A stretch of 64,000 bases of DNA from Proteobacteria bacterium UBA981 (GTDB taxonomy: Bacteria; Pseudomonadota; Gammaproteobacteria; Ga0077536). The notes beneath the pieces were generated by a model. That model was not told where the DNA came from and made no database searches. It was given only the letters and a program-made list of their open reading frames with translations. Below, one piece after another: positions 63,370-64,000 of this stretch (position 1 is its first letter; each line of letters begins with the position of its first letter). The DNA lies in assembly GCA_002292285.1 (NCBI GenBank), contig DBBP01000011.1:1-64000 (forward strand). The letters run 5' to 3'. Made by a program: the position numbers and the translations under genes.

Positions 63370-64000
63370 ATGAGTACTCAACCAGATGTCGATGGCAAGC
63401 TTGATGGCACATCAATAGGCCGCTTGCGCGATTTTACCCCCGAGCAGTTCGAAGCAACCTACCACTGCGACCGCTTCACAGCGATGGTGTTGTCCAATCG
63501 CTTGCGCTACACCGTAGATCACATGAGCACCGGGCTCATGTTCAGCGCTTTTTCCCCAATCATTCGCGACTGGTACGATTTTGCAATCACTGTATCTGGT
63601 CCGCCGGACATGGATTATCCGATGCCGGCCGTATCAAGTTCGTTACTGGTTTTCCTGGGTACCATGGAAGACGCCGTACGCAATATCGTCGAGGAATTTG
63701 GCGTCGAGAATTTGCAACCTGGCGACGTACTGATTTGCAACGATCCCTACCGCGCCGGCAACCACGTTAACGACACCTGTTTCATCCGACCCGTGTTTTA
63801 TCAGGGTCGGCCAATCGCTTTTATGAACGCCCGCGCGCATCAACTGGATATGGGCGGCATCACACCAGGCGGCTTCAGCGGCACGAAAGCCAATGTCTAT
63901 GAGAACGGCCTCGTCATCGGCCCAATGAAACTATTCGAGAAGGACAAACCGGTTCGCTCGACGTTTAGTCTGGTATTCGATAACACCCGCTTTGCCGGCT
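63370..64000 (+). CDS. hydantoinase/oxoprolinase B-type subunit (partial, runs off the window)
   Basis: The first 210 codons of a HyuB/acetone-carboxylase-alpha-like subunit; the frame is still open at the right edge. Motifs NDPYRAGNHVNDTCFI and ARAHQLDMGGITPGG correspond to the metal-binding/catalytic region of the family. It starts 11 nt after the A-type gene, so they are one operon. The 3' end is outside the window. Confidence 0.9.
   Translation, partial: MSTQPDVDGKLDGTSIGRLRDFTPEQFEATYHCDRFTAMVLSNRLRYTVDHMSTGLMFSAFSPIIRDWYDFAITVSGPPDMDYPMPAVSSSLLVFLGTMEDAVRNIVEEFGVENLQPGDVLICNDPYRAGNHVNDTCFIRPVFYQGRPIAFMNARAHQLDMGGITPGGFSGTKANVYENGLVIGPMKLFEKDKPVRSTFSLVFDNTRFAG

Overview
The window looks like chromosomal DNA of a moderately GC-rich gammaproteobacterium. 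The left end carries the order birA - coaX - SPOR-domain protein - tRNA-Thr, which is the order found upstream of tuf/secE in Pseudomonas-like gammaproteobacteria. A full-length CysB, a FabY-type ketoacyl synthase, a type-2 LeuA and a YdcH-like protein fit the same group. I see no CRISPR array, insertion sequence or prophage. Coding is dense on both strands.

Layout: (1) 0.1-5 kb: tRNA-Thr and housekeeping genes, then a membrane VWA-FHA protein. (2) 5-20 kb: sulfurtransferase, lipoprotein aminopeptidase, FHA protein, cysB, a dihydropteroate-synthase-like gene, O-antigen ligase, metY with a hairpin-rich leader, AraC regulator, fabY and a hotdog thioesterase. (3) 20.2-31.8 kb: a ten-gene co-oriented set that I regard as the most interesting block. 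It encodes two lipoproteins, a TPR/PEGA membrane protein, a PEGA-FGE-like membrane protein, a small secreted protein, a TolQ/ExbB-type channel subunit, a degenerate Hsp70-like ATPase, two membrane-anchored VWA proteins and a LuxR-type response regulator. (4) 31.9-41 kb: methyltransferase, luciferase-like monooxygenase, divergent leuA/Lrp pair, acyl-CoA-dehydrogenase-like protein, HAD phosphatase and NYN/LOTUS protein. (5) 41-46 kb: a catabolic cluster of an AhpD/CMD-family protein interrupted by an in-frame TGA (probably a selenoprotein), EthD, aminoglycoside-phosphotransferase-like kinase, acyl-CoA dehydrogenase and flavin reductase. (6) 46-64 kb: an ACP-FAAL-acyltransferase fusion, FAD monooxygenase, Sel1 protein, exported hydratase-like protein, metallo-hydrolase, Ser/Thr kinase, a second luciferase-like protein, an interrupted HAD gene, folE, MaoC protein, and a hydantoinase/acetone-carboxylase-like operon that runs off the right edge.

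How it fits together: the two VWA proteins in region 3 have a short cytoplasmic tail, one membrane helix with an Asp at residue 17 (an ExbD-like F-[IL]-D-[VI] context), a coiled coil and a periplasmic VWA domain. Next to a TolQ/ExbB homologue, this suggests an ion-driven envelope motor whose two ExbD-position subunits end in VWA domains. The other proteins would be scaffold, cytoplasmic ATPase and outer-membrane partners. Separately, a transmembrane Ser/Thr kinase and two FHA proteins with phosphothreonine-like motifs hint at phospho-signalling. The strongest single-gene discovery is the CMD-family gene at 41.1-41.7 kb. Its TGA replaces the second Cys of the AhpD active-site pattern E-x11-C-x2-C-x3-H, and a SECIS-like hairpin with a GGUCA loop follows at the expected distance.
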